A DNA stretch of 64,000 nucleotides from Pseudomonas sp. BP8 (GTDB taxonomy: Bacteria; Pseudomonadota; Gammaproteobacteria; Pseudomonadales; Pseudomonadaceae), in the NCBI RefSeq assembly GCF_017875955.1, contig NZ_JAGINK010000001.1:4618501-4682500 (forward strand). The letters run 5' to 3'. Both the position numbers and the translations under genes were made by a program. Positions within the stretch are counted from its first letter, which is position 1. The number at the start of each line of letters is the position of its first letter. Under the pieces are notes generated by a model. That model did no database searches and was not told the origin of the DNA. It saw nothing but the letters and a program-made list of their open reading frames with translations. This document shows, one piece after another, positions 27,383-35,415 of the stretch.

Positions 27383-27412
27383 GAGCGGGCTTGCCCCGCG
27401 AAGAGGCCAGCC
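27328..27412. repeat. REP pair overlapping the lipoprotein 3' end
   Basis: A degraded unit (CCGGCCTCTTCGCGGCTCAGG) lies within the coding sequence, and an intact unit (GTAGGAGCGGGCTTGCCCCG) lies just after the stop codon. Confidence 0.85.
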
Positions 27413-27421
27413 CAGTCACCC

Positions 27422-27850
27422 TCAAGCCGTCGCCATGGCCGATGTCGGCAAGCCGAATATCCGGTCAAATGCCCAGTTGTAGGCAAAGGTGTAGCACGGC
27501 ACCAGCACGATAAACGCCAGGTCGACCAAGAACGCCTCCACCAGCGTCATGTCCAGCCACCAGGCAATCAGCGGAATCAGGTACACCACCAAGGTCAGCT
27601 GGAAGCCGATCGCATGACCGATCCGCCGCGCCACGCTGCGCCCGCGCTTGGCCTGGCGGCTCTCCCAATACTCGAACAGGCTGTTATAGATGAGGTTCCA
27701 GATCATCGCGATGGTGGTGATCATCACTGCCAGCGGGCCGGTGTGCGACGCTTGGGTATCGGACAGATACGCCAGGCCGAGGGTCGACATGCACAGCCCG
27801 ATCAGTTCATAGAAGGTCACGTAGACCAGTTTGCGTTTAAGTCCTTGCAC
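27422..27850 (-). CDS. PACE-family multidrug/biocide efflux protein
   Basis: A 142-residue inner-membrane protein with two tandem bacterial transmembrane pair domains (four helices). The first has VYVTFYELIGLCMSTLGLAYL with a membrane glutamate (E15), and NLIYNSLFEYWESR. The second has LVEAFLVDLAFIVLVPCYTFAYNWAFD. PACE proteins export chlorhexidine and similar cations by proton exchange. The start is GTG, seven bases after GAGGT. It is divergent from a LysR regulator, a common arrangement in this family. Confidence 0.9.
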   Translation of the reverse strand: MQGLKRKLVYVTFYELIGLCMSTLGLAYLSDTQASHTGPLAVMITTIAMIWNLIYNSLFEYWESRQAKRGRSVARRIGHAIGFQLTLVVYLIPLIAWWLDMTLVEAFLVDLAFIVLVPCYTFAYNWAFDRIFGLPTSAMATA

Positions 27851-27954
27851 CGGGTTACCTCGGGTATGCAGTAGCTGAATGCGCCACAGAGTGCTTCAGA
27901 AAACTTGACAGGAAAAGTCAGCAGCTTTCAGATTGACTGACAGGAGGCTGACCC

Positions 27955-28836
27955 ATGAATTTTTCCAGCGACACCATCCAGTTGTTTCTAACCGTGCTCG
28001 ACCGTGGCTCTTTCTCGGCCGCCGCGCGCGCACTCAAGCGCGTACCCTCGGCGGTGAGCATGGCCATCGGCAACCTCGAAGCCGAACTGGGCTATCCGTT
28101 GTTCGAGCGTGGCGCGCGCGAAGCCCGGCCAACGGCGCAGGCCAAAGCGCTGGAGCCACATGCGCGGCTGATTGCCGAGCAACTCGGCCTGCTCCAGGTG
28201 CATGCGCTGGAGTTGTCCCAAGGCCTGGAAAGCAGCCTGGCCATTGCCGTGGTACCGGACATCGATCACCGGCCGTTGCTGAGCGCGATTGCCGCCCTGG
28301 GCGAGCGTTATCCGCTGCTGGATATCGAGCTGCTCAGCGCACCGCAGGAAGAAGCCCTGCAGTTGCTCGACGGCGGTCGGGTCAGCCTGTGCCTGGCCTT
28401 TGCCGGGTTGCAGGTGGACCCACGCCGCAGCTTCCAGAACATCGCCCGGGAGTCGCTGGTAGCGACCCTGTCGCCCAGCCACCCGGCGCTGCGTGGAGGG
28501 CGCATCCGCTACCTGGAGGACCTGGTCAACGTGCGCCAGATTCTGGTCTGCAGCAGCGAGCTGCCGCTGAGCGATCCGCGCTCGCTGATCGGCGCCGCCC
28601 ATTGGCGCAGCAACAGCCTCGATTTGGCCTTGCAGATGGTCGAAGCGGGTCTGGGCTGGGGCGATTTTCCGCTGTCGCGGGTGGCGCCACTGGTGGCGGC
28701 TGGACGCTTGCTGCGGCTGGATTTTCGCAACACGCAGAACGCCCTCGAACTGCCGGTGCATGCGTTTTGGGCCAAGCAGCAACCGTTGCGGCAAGGGGCG
28801 CGGAGCCTGGTTGAGCTGCTGACAGAAATGCCGTGA
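27955..28836 (+). CDS. LysR-family transcriptional regulator
   Basis: A 293-residue regulator with an N-terminal HTH (LFLTVLDRGSFSAAARALKR near residues 9-28) and a C-terminal substrate-binding-like domain. ATG at 27955 follows CAGGAGG. The 104-base gap to the divergent PACE efflux gene probably contains shared operator sites; TTGACA at 27905 is a possible -35. Regulation of the efflux gene by this protein is inferred from the arrangement. Confidence 0.9.
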   Translation: MNFSSDTIQLFLTVLDRGSFSAAARALKRVPSAVSMAIGNLEAELGYPLFERGAREARPTAQAKALEPHARLIAEQLGLLQVHALELSQGLESSLAIAVVPDIDHRPLLSAIAALGERYPLLDIELLSAPQEEALQLLDGGRVSLCLAFAGLQVDPRRSFQNIARESLVATLSPSHPALRGGRIRYLEDLVNVRQILVCSSELPLSDPRSLIGAAHWRSNSLDLALQMVEAGLGWGDFPLSRVAPLVAAGRLLRLDFRNTQNALELPVHAFWAKQQPLRQGARSLVELLTEMP

Positions 28837-28991
28837 GGCAGCGCCCTCACCGTCCGTCGAAATCACCTGAAGAAGTCAGCGCAAGCCTTTAAATCTTTTT
28901 CCGCCCACGCCGATAACAACACTGAAAGGTCCGCCCTCGCGTCATGAGCGCACGGCGCCCTCCCCCAAGAATTGGCTCAAGGTCTCGAAAC

Positions 28992-30875
28992 ATGAACCTG
29001 AAGTTCCGCCACAAGATTCTGCTCAGCGCCTGCGGTGTCGTAGTCCTGGCATTCGCCCTGTTCACCCTTTACAACGATTACCTGCAGCGCAACACCATCC
29101 GCCAGAACCTCGAATCTTCTGTTCAGCAGTCAGGCGCCCTGACCGCCAGCAGCGTGCAGAACTGGATGAGCGGCCGCATCCTGGTGCTGGAAAACCTTGC
29201 CCAGGATGTTGGCCAGCAAGGTGCCGGCGACACCCTCGCCGGGCTGGTCGATCAGCCTTCCTACACGCGCAACTTCCTCTTCACCTACCTGGGCCAGGCC
29301 AACGGGCAGTTCACCCAACGGCCAGACGCCCAGATGCCAGCAGGCTACGACCCGCGTCAACGGCCTTGGTACAGCGCCGCCGCAAGTGCCGGCCAAACCG
29401 TGTTGACCCCGCCCTATCAAGGCGCTGTCGGCGGCATGGTGGTCACCATCGCCACCCCGGTCAAAGGCAAGGACGGCCAGTTGATTGGCGTAGTGGGCGG
29501 CGACCTGACGCTCGACACACTGGTCGAGATCATCAACTCGGTGGACTTTGGCGGCATCGGTCACGCCTTCCTTGCCGACCGTGACGGCCAGGTGATAGTC
29601 AGCCCCGACAAGACCCAGCTGATGAAAAACCTCAAGGACATCTACCCGGGTAGCAACCTGCGGGTCGAAGCCGGCATGCAGGACGTGACCCTCAACGGCG
29701 AGGATCGGCTCATCTCGTTTGCGCCAGTAACCGGCCTGCCCTCGGCGAAGTGGTACATCGGCCTGTCCATCGACAAGGACAAGGCCTACGCCGCGCTCAC
29801 CCAGTTCCGCACCTCGGCGGTGATTGCCATGCTGATTGCCGTAGCGGCGATCGCGGGCCTGCTGGGCCTGTTGATCCCCGTGCTGATGCGTCCGCTGACC
29901 ACCATGGGCCGCGCGATGCGCGACATCGCCGAAGGCGAAGGCGACCTGACCCGCCGCCTCGACGTACAGAACAAGGACGAGTTCGGCGAACTGGCCGGCT
30001 CGTTCAACCGCTTTGTCGAACGTATTCATGCCTCGATCAGCGAAGTGTCTTCGGCCACCCGTCTGGTCCATGACCTCTCGGAAAAAGTCGTCAGCGCCTC
30101 CAACGCCTCGATCAGCGGCTCCGAAGAACAAAGCATGCGCACCAACAGCGTCGCGGCGGCGATCAACCAGCTGGGCGCCGCCACCCAGGAGATTGCCCGA
30201 AATGCCGCTGACGCCTCGCAGCACGCCAGTGGCGCCAGCGACCAGGCCAATGACGGCCGCCAGGTGGTGGATGATGCGATCAACGCCATGACGGCGCTGT
30301 CGCAGAAGATCAGCAAATCGTGCGAGCAGATCGAAATCCTCAATGCCAGCACCGATGACATTGGCAAGATCCTCGATGTGATCAAGGGCATTTCCCAGCA
30401 GACCAACCTGCTCGCACTCAATGCCGCCATCGAAGCCGCCCGCGCTGGCGAGGCCGGGCGTGGATTCGCCGTGGTTGCCGACGAAGTACGCAACCTGGCG
30501 CACCGCACCCAGGAGTCGGCTGAAGAGATTCACCGCATGATCACCAGCCTGCAGGTCGGCTCGCGCGAAGCGGTGCACACCATGAACGCCAGCCAGGTCT
30601 CCAGCGAACAGACCGTGCAAGTCGCCAACCAGGCCGGCGAGCGCCTGGCCAGCGTGACCCAGCGTATCGGCGAGATCGACGGCATGAACCAGTCGGTCGC
30701 GACCGCAACCGAAGAGCAGACGGCCGTGGTCGAAAGCCTCAACCTGGACATCACCCAGATCAATACGCTGAACCAGCAAGGCGTGCACAACCTCAACCAG
30801 ACGCTGGTGCATTGCGACGCATTGAGTCAGCAGGCCGGCCGGTTGAAGCAGTTGGTGGGCAGTTTCCGCATCTGA
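28992..30875 (+). CDS. Methyl-accepting chemotaxis protein with dCache domain
   Basis: A 627-residue chemoreceptor. TM1 is near 10-30, followed by a periplasmic double Cache domain of about 240 residues. The ligand-pocket pattern DPRQRPWYSAA is in its membrane-distal part, the arrangement of amino acid receptors such as PctA and McpA. TM2 is near 275-295, a HAMP domain follows, and the signalling tip has ISQQTNLLALNAAIEAARAG. The C-terminal end lacks a CheR-binding pentapeptide. ATG at 28992 is preferred over 28944. Amino acid sensing is inference. Confidence 0.92.
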   Translation: MNLKFRHKILLSACGVVVLAFALFTLYNDYLQRNTIRQNLESSVQQSGALTASSVQNWMSGRILVLENLAQDVGQQGAGDTLAGLVDQPSYTRNFLFTYLGQANGQFTQRPDAQMPAGYDPRQRPWYSAAASAGQTVLTPPYQGAVGGMVVTIATPVKGKDGQLIGVVGGDLTLDTLVEIINSVDFGGIGHAFLADRDGQVIVSPDKTQLMKNLKDIYPGSNLRVEAGMQDVTLNGEDRLISFAPVTGLPSAKWYIGLSIDKDKAYAALTQFRTSAVIAMLIAVAAIAGLLGLLIPVLMRPLTTMGRAMRDIAEGEGDLTRRLDVQNKDEFGELAGSFNRFVERIHASISEVSSATRLVHDLSEKVVSASNASISGSEEQSMRTNSVAAAINQLGAATQEIARNAADASQHASGASDQANDGRQVVDDAINAMTALSQKISKSCEQIEILNASTDDIGKILDVIKGISQQTNLLALNAAIEAARAGEAGRGFAVVADEVRNLAHRTQESAEEIHRMITSLQVGSREAVHTMNASQVSSEQTVQVANQAGERLASVTQRIGEIDGMNQSVATATEEQTAVVESLNLDITQINTLNQQGVHNLNQTLVHCDALSQQAGRLKQLVGSFRI

Positions 30876-30882
30876 CGGCTGG

Positions 30883-30981
30883 GTGTCAGTGCCGGCCTCT
30901 TCGCGGGGCAAGCCCGCTGCTACAGGAGCAGCGCAGACCTGTAGGAGCGGGCTTGCCCCGCGAAGAGGCCGGCACTGACAC
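30883..30981. repeat. Inverted REP pair
   Basis: Two REP units in opposite orientation with matching outer flanks (GTGTCAGTGCCGGCC and GGCCGGCACTGACAC), directly after the chemoreceptor stop. Confidence 0.92.
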
Positions 30982-31100
30982 ACCACGCAATCAAGCCACG
31001 CCCAGTTATAACCTAATAACGAACAAGTCTATTTGGCTATAAAAAAATCTATATGCTGGCTTCCATCCGATCACGGGCAAGTTGGGCAGTCGAGTAGCGT

Positions 31101-31886
31101 ATGGATGTAGGTTCTTTCGGTTTCACCCTCGCGGGTCTGATTGTAGGTTTCATCGTTGGCATGACCGGCGTCGGCGGCGGTTCGCTGATGACCCCGATCC
31201 TGCTCTGGTTCGGCGTCAATCCCGCCACCGCGGTGGGCACCGACCTGCTCTACGCCGCCATCACCAAGGCCAGTGGGGTCTGGGTGCACGGCCGTAACAA
31301 GAACATCGACTGGACCATTACCGGCTGGCTGAGCCTGGGCAGCGTGCCCGCAGCCGCGTTGACCCTGTGGTTCCTCAGCACCCTGCACACCGACACCTCG
31401 GCACTCAATGCAGTGATCAAGCAAGGCCTGGCCGTGGTGCTGATCCTCACTGCACTGGCCCTGCTGTTCAAATCGCGCCTGCAGGCCTTTGCCAACCGTC
31501 ATGCGGGCGACCATTACCACCTCAGCGATCGCACCCTGAACATCCTCACCGTGCTGACCGGCGTGGTCCTTGGCGTGATGGTCACGCTGACCTCGATCGG
31601 TGCTGGCGCTCTGGGCACGGTGGCGCTGTTCCTGCTCTATCCGTTCCTGGTGACCCGCCGCCTGGTCGGGACCGAGATTGCCCACGCCGTGCCATTGACC
31701 CTGGTCGCCGGCCTGGGCCATGCGGGCATGGGCAACATGGACTGGTCGCTGCTCGGTTACCTGCTGCTCGGTTCGCTGCCGGGGATCTACCTCGGTAGCC
31801 ACCTCACCGGGCGCATCTCTGATCGCGTGCTGCGTCCGTGCCTGGCGGGCATGTTGCTGCTGATCGGTTACAAGCTGGCGTTCTGA
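31101..31886 (+). CDS. TauE/SafE family permease
   Basis: A 261-residue inner-membrane protein with about seven to eight helices and two copies of the family motif: VGMTGVGGGSLMTPIL near residue 20 and TSIGAGALGTVAL near 160. The family exports sulfite, sulfoacetate or related anions. The substrate cannot be told from sequence; no sulfonate genes are nearby. The segment between the chemoreceptor and this gene is A+T-rich near 31010-31060 and likely includes the promoter. Confidence 0.88.
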   Translation: MDVGSFGFTLAGLIVGFIVGMTGVGGGSLMTPILLWFGVNPATAVGTDLLYAAITKASGVWVHGRNKNIDWTITGWLSLGSVPAAALTLWFLSTLHTDTSALNAVIKQGLAVVLILTALALLFKSRLQAFANRHAGDHYHLSDRTLNILTVLTGVVLGVMVTLTSIGAGALGTVALFLLYPFLVTRRLVGTEIAHAVPLTLVAGLGHAGMGNMDWSLLGYLLLGSLPGIYLGSHLTGRISDRVLRPCLAGMLLLIGYKLAF

Positions 31887-31898
31887 GGCCTGGGCCGA

Positions 31899-32450
31899 TC
31901 AGCTCACCCGCAGACGCCATTGCCCGGTGTAGCTCAGTTCCAGGCGAGACAGCGGTAACACATCGATGCGCTGGAACGCAGCCAACGGGCTACCGAGCAG
32001 CTGCACCAGCACCGCACGCATGACCATCGGATGGGTCACTGCCAGCCACTGGCCCGGGGCCGTGAAGCCTTCCAGCCAGGTGCCGATCCGCTGACACAGC
32101 GCAGCGATCGACTCACCGCCGTGCGGCGCGCTGTACGGGTCTTGCAGCCATTGCGCCAGTGCCTCGGGTTGCTCGGCCTGAAGCTGCTTGAGCGCCAGCC
32201 CCTGCCAACGCCCCAGGTCACAATCGGCCAGTGCCTCTTCCACCCGCGCCTTGGCGCCCAGGCCGGCGGCGGTCTGCAGGGCCCTGCGCTCCGGCGCGGA
32301 CACTACCTGAACGTCATCCGCAGCCCGCTCGGGCTGCGCGAGCAGGGTCATTATCGGATCATCCGGACAGGGCAACCGGCCACTCTTCTGGGGCTCGGTC
32401 AGGGCATGGCAGACCAGGGTCAGGCGAACGGCTTTCACCGATGTCCTCAT
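31899..32450 (-). CDS. Histidine phosphatase family protein with altered RHG motif
   Basis: A 183-residue protein of the phosphoglycerate-mutase-like fold. The catalytic RHG is replaced by CHA in LTLVCHALTE; the histidine nucleophile is kept. Other family parts are APERRALQTA, DLGRWQGL, HGGESIAAL and the second histidine in AVTHPMVMRAVL. The arginine of RHG normally binds phosphate, so activity may be changed. ATG at 32450 is used. It is divergent from the heme oxygenase gene. Confidence 0.8.
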   Translation of the reverse strand: MRTSVKAVRLTLVCHALTEPQKSGRLPCPDDPIMTLLAQPERAADDVQVVSAPERRALQTAAGLGAKARVEEALADCDLGRWQGLALKQLQAEQPEALAQWLQDPYSAPHGGESIAALCQRIGTWLEGFTAPGQWLAVTHPMVMRAVLVQLLGSPLAAFQRIDVLPLSRLELSYTGQWRLRVS

Positions 32451-32569
32451 CAATCAGTGCAAGGGTGCGCTGTAGCATGGCGCTTTTGCCGAAGAATGTC
32501 GCGGCAGAAGGCGGAACACTGCGCTAGGATCGCCACTCCAAACCTGACACCTCACAGCCAGAGCCAACA

Positions 32570-33160
32570 ATGTCCGCGCCGCCCCGCACTGTTTCCAGCC
32601 CGCTACTGCTCGCCCTGCGTGAAGGCACCCAGGCCTGTCACAAAGGACTGGAAACACGTTTGCCTTTTTTCCACGCCGATTTCGACCTGCCGGCTTACCG
32701 CCGCTTGATGCAGGCGTACTATGGCTTTCATGCACCGCTGGAAACGCTGTTGAGCGGCTACCAGGGCAGCGAGCGCGCCAAGACGCCGACATTGGTCAGC
32801 GACCTTCAGGCACTGACGCTGACAGCTGCCGACATCGACGCCCTGCCCCTGTGCCAGGCACTGCCGGTGATCGACAACGAGGCCAGTGCGCTGGGCGTGA
32901 TGTACGTGATTGAAGGTTCTACCCTCGGCGGCCAGGTCCTCAAGCGGGCGATGGCCGAGCGGCTGGGTATCGACGCCGACAACGGCGGCGGCTTTCTCGA
33001 TGTGTACGGGGCGATGACCGGCCAGCACTGGCGCAGTTTTCTCCAGCGACTTGAGCAAGCGCCGGCATCGGCCGCCGCGCAAGCCTGCACAGTGCACGCA
33101 GCCGTCGCCACGTTCGAGCGTTTCGAACAATGGCTGGAGCACAGCGCCGTGCTGCGCTAG
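32570..33160 (+). CDS. Biliverdin-producing heme oxygenase
   Basis: A 196-residue helical protein of the bacterial heme oxygenase family. The proximal heme histidine is in GTQACHKGLET near residue 24, and the distal helix glycine motif is seen in VIEGSTLGGQVL near 110. The reaction opens heme to biliverdin, Fe and CO. In some pseudomonads this type of protein makes the chromophore for a bacteriophytochrome, but no phytochrome gene lies in the window; the neighbours are iron-uptake genes, which also fits release of heme iron. Confidence 0.88.
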   Translation: MSAPPRTVSSPLLLALREGTQACHKGLETRLPFFHADFDLPAYRRLMQAYYGFHAPLETLLSGYQGSERAKTPTLVSDLQALTLTAADIDALPLCQALPVIDNEASALGVMYVIEGSTLGGQVLKRAMAERLGIDADNGGGFLDVYGAMTGQHWRSFLQRLEQAPASAAAQACTVHAAVATFERFEQWLEHSAVLR

Positions 33161-33169
33161 CACGGCACA

Positions 33170-33502
33170 TCAGATGACGAGTTGCAGCACACCCCACACT
33201 GGCAGGCTCATGACCAAGCCCACTGCCACTTTAGGCCAGTAGGGCAACAGCATCACCAGCACCATCCCCGCCAGCGATATCGCCCCGAACCAGGCCACCG
33301 GCCCCATGGCCCAGCCCCAGGCCCTGGCGCACAGGACCAGGCTGGCCAGCAGCGCTGCCCAGCCCAGCCCGCGCAAGCTCAGGCGCAACCCACGCGGACA
33401 CGGCCGTGCCCATACCTGCTTGTAATGCCGCTCAAGCCCCTGGCACAAACCGAGCATCCCCGCGTAGGCGAACAGCAAGCCGCCAATGATCGTGATCAGC
33501 AT
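33170..33502 (-). CDS. DUF3325 family membrane protein
   Basis: A 110-residue protein with three or four hydrophobic helices (FAYAGMLGLCQGLERHYKQVW start). DUF3325 proteins are last in Pseudomonas iron-uptake operons with a PepSY protein. The start overlaps the PepSY gene end by seven bases (33496-33502), so translation is probably coupled. The function is unknown. Confidence 0.82.
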   Translation of the reverse strand: MLITIIGGLLFAYAGMLGLCQGLERHYKQVWARPCPRGLRLSLRGLGWAALLASLVLCARAWGWAMGPVAWFGAISLAGMVLVMLLPYWPKVAVGLVMSLPVWGVLQLVI

Positions 33503-35028
33503 GCCTCGACCTCCCTGTTACGCGCCGCCCGCGTCTTCACCGGCGCGGGCTGGCGATGAGCAATCCGCCACGCCGCCAAGGCCAGGCCGATAGCCACGAC
33601 CAGGCCGGTGATCTCGACGCCCAGGCGCATGCTGTCGGCACCGCCTGCCAGCATCCCGAGCAGCCCCAAGCCGCCACACAACAGCGCCGCCAAGCCCAGC
33701 TGCTCGACCCAGGCCTGCTTGGCCGGACGCACGCCGGCATGCAACAGCGCGATCAGCCAAAGCCCGAAGAACCCGCGTACCTCCCACGCCTCGCGATGGG
33801 CCAGCTCCGCCGGCAGCAGGCGGCTGGCCCACAGCAACCCGGCGCAGGCCAGCAACAGCCCGGCAATAAAGCCCACGTTGCACACCTCAGCCACCCGGTA
33901 CCAGCGACGCGCACTGATCTGGGCACTGGCAGTGGCGTACTTGCGCCCGCGCTTGACGCAGAACAGCACCAGCCCGCTGGCAATCATCGCGCAGCTGACC
34001 AGCCCGCAGACGAAGTACAGCCAACGCATCGGGTAACCGCCGAACTGGGCGAAGTGCAAGCCCGCCATGACCCGCTGGGTCAGCGGTGCCGGACGCAGCT
34101 CGGGCACGTCGCTGAGCAACTTGCCGCTGACTCCGTCAAACACCATCACGTTGCCCTTGGTCAGGGCGATGCGATTACCCAGCAGCGGGCGAATCTCGAT
34201 CCGCGCAGCCGTGGTATTGGGGTTGCGGATGCTCAGCCCGCCCAGCGGCCCCAGACTTGCCTCGGCCTGGGCCAGCAACGGTGCCACGTCGTGCAACTCG
34301 CCGGGGGCTTTGGCCAGGCGCCGCGGCTGCTCCATGCGAGCATTGCCCTGGGCCTGGAAGTAGGCCCGCTTGTCACCGTCGAACAGCGCGTCCACCCCTG
34401 CCGGGATGTAGATCATCATGAAGATCACCAGCCCGGTGTAGGTGATCATCAGGTGAAACGGCAGCAGCAACACCGCACTGGCGTTGTGGAAGTCCAGCCA
34501 GGAGCGCTGGCCCTTGTCCGGGCGGAAGGTGAAGAACTCCTTGAAGATCTTCTTGTGAATGACAATGCCGCTGACCAGCCCGGCAAGCATCACCAAAGCC
34601 AGCGCACCGACCACGAAGATGCCCCAGTTGCGCGGCAGGTCGAGGGTGAAATGGAAGCGGAAGAAGAAATTGCCACCGACGCTCTCGCGCACCGCGATCG
34701 GCTCGCCGCTGCGAGGATCAAGCTGCACCCCGCCGCCATGCCGACGCTCGCCGGTAGACACCGCCAGGCCTGGCGCACGCTCGCTGGGCAGGCTGATGCT
34801 CCAGTTGCTGGCCGTGGGTTGATGGGCCTGCAGGTAGGCGATGGCACGCCGGGCAGCATCGGCCTGGGACACCCCGGTAGCCGGGATTTCCGGCTGCATC
34901 CAATGGTTGAGCTCTTTGTCGAACACCGCCAGGGTGCCGGTGACGAAGATGGCGAACAGCAGCCAGCCAAAGATCAACCCGGCCCAGGTGTGCAGCCAGG
35001 ACATCGATTGGGTGAAGGTGTTTTTCAT
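33496..35028 (-). CDS. PepSY-associated TM (iron-uptake) membrane protein
   Basis: A 510-residue inner-membrane protein of the PepSY_TM type. TM1 carries LHTWAGLIFGWLLFAIFVTGTLAVFDKE, shown here as a family signature split as HTWAGLIFGWLL and FVTGTLAVFDKELN. Then come a periplasmic PepSY region (about 60-200), further helices, FHNASAVLLLPFHLMITYTG and FAQFGGYPMRWLYF. Related proteins reduce ferric siderophores in the periplasm or inner membrane. Conserved histidines in the helices may bind heme. The start ATG at 35028 overlaps the DUF3649 stop as ATGA. Confidence 0.88.
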   Translation of the reverse strand: MKNTFTQSMSWLHTWAGLIFGWLLFAIFVTGTLAVFDKELNHWMQPEIPATGVSQADAARRAIAYLQAHQPTASNWSISLPSERAPGLAVSTGERRHGGGVQLDPRSGEPIAVRESVGGNFFFRFHFTLDLPRNWGIFVVGALALVMLAGLVSGIVIHKKIFKEFFTFRPDKGQRSWLDFHNASAVLLLPFHLMITYTGLVIFMMIYIPAGVDALFDGDKRAYFQAQGNARMEQPRRLAKAPGELHDVAPLLAQAEASLGPLGGLSIRNPNTTAARIEIRPLLGNRIALTKGNVMVFDGVSGKLLSDVPELRPAPLTQRVMAGLHFAQFGGYPMRWLYFVCGLVSCAMIASGLVLFCVKRGRKYATASAQISARRWYRVAEVCNVGFIAGLLLACAGLLWASRLLPAELAHREAWEVRGFFGLWLIALLHAGVRPAKQAWVEQLGLAALLCGGLGLLGMLAGGADSMRLGVEITGLVVAIGLALAAWRIAHRQPAPVKTRAARNREVEAC

Positions 35029-35312
35029 GCCAGCCACCGCATCGCCTGCGGCCAGAAACCGATCAGCGCCAGCGGTGCGGCCAGCGCCAGCGGCGCCCAG
35101 GCGCGCAGGGCGTCGCGGCTGGCGAAAGCCCAGAGAATCGTCAGGGTGTAGAAGATGAATGCTGGCAGCGTGGCAACGATGATCGCGTCGGCGGGTGCCA
35201 GCGGCAGGATCCGCGCCAGGCAGGCGGTGGCCGCGTAGCTCAGGGCGTAGCCGCCGAGCAGGGCTGCGGCGCTGCGCGAGAGGATGCGCAGCCAGGCAGG
35301 GGTCTGGCTCAT
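35025..35312 (-). CDS. DUF3649 family membrane protein
   Basis: A 95-residue protein with three hydrophobic helices, a length and pattern (RILSRSAAALLGGYALSY; ATLPAFIFYTLTILWAFA) typical of the DUF3649 family of iron-operon proteins. ATG at 35312 follows GAGGACC. It is first of three overlapping genes (DUF3649-PepSY-DUF3325) downstream of the receptor gene, separated from it by a gap with a REP. Confidence 0.82.
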   Translation of the reverse strand: MSQTPAWLRILSRSAAALLGGYALSYAATACLARILPLAPADAIIVATLPAFIFYTLTILWAFASRDALRAWAPLALAAPLALIGFWPQAMRWLA

Positions 35313-35360
35313 GGTAGGTCCTCGGGGAGTAAATGGGGCTGCTTGCAGCCCAGCGCAGCA

Positions 35361-35404
35361 CTGTAGGAGCGGGCTTGCCCCGCGATGGGCCGCAACGCGG
35401 CCCC
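35361..35404. repeat. REP unit between receptor and DUF3649 genes
   Basis: GTAGGAGCGGGCTTGCCCCG followed by a GGGCCGC/GCGGCCC hairpin. It may separate expression of the receptor from the downstream three genes. Confidence 0.85.
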
Positions 35405-35415
35405 AACAACGATGA

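Noticed and set aside
27905..27933. TTGACA as a full promoter for the LysR gene
   Set aside because: The -35 is good but the hexamer at the right distance (TCAGAT) is a poor -10, so I did not list it.
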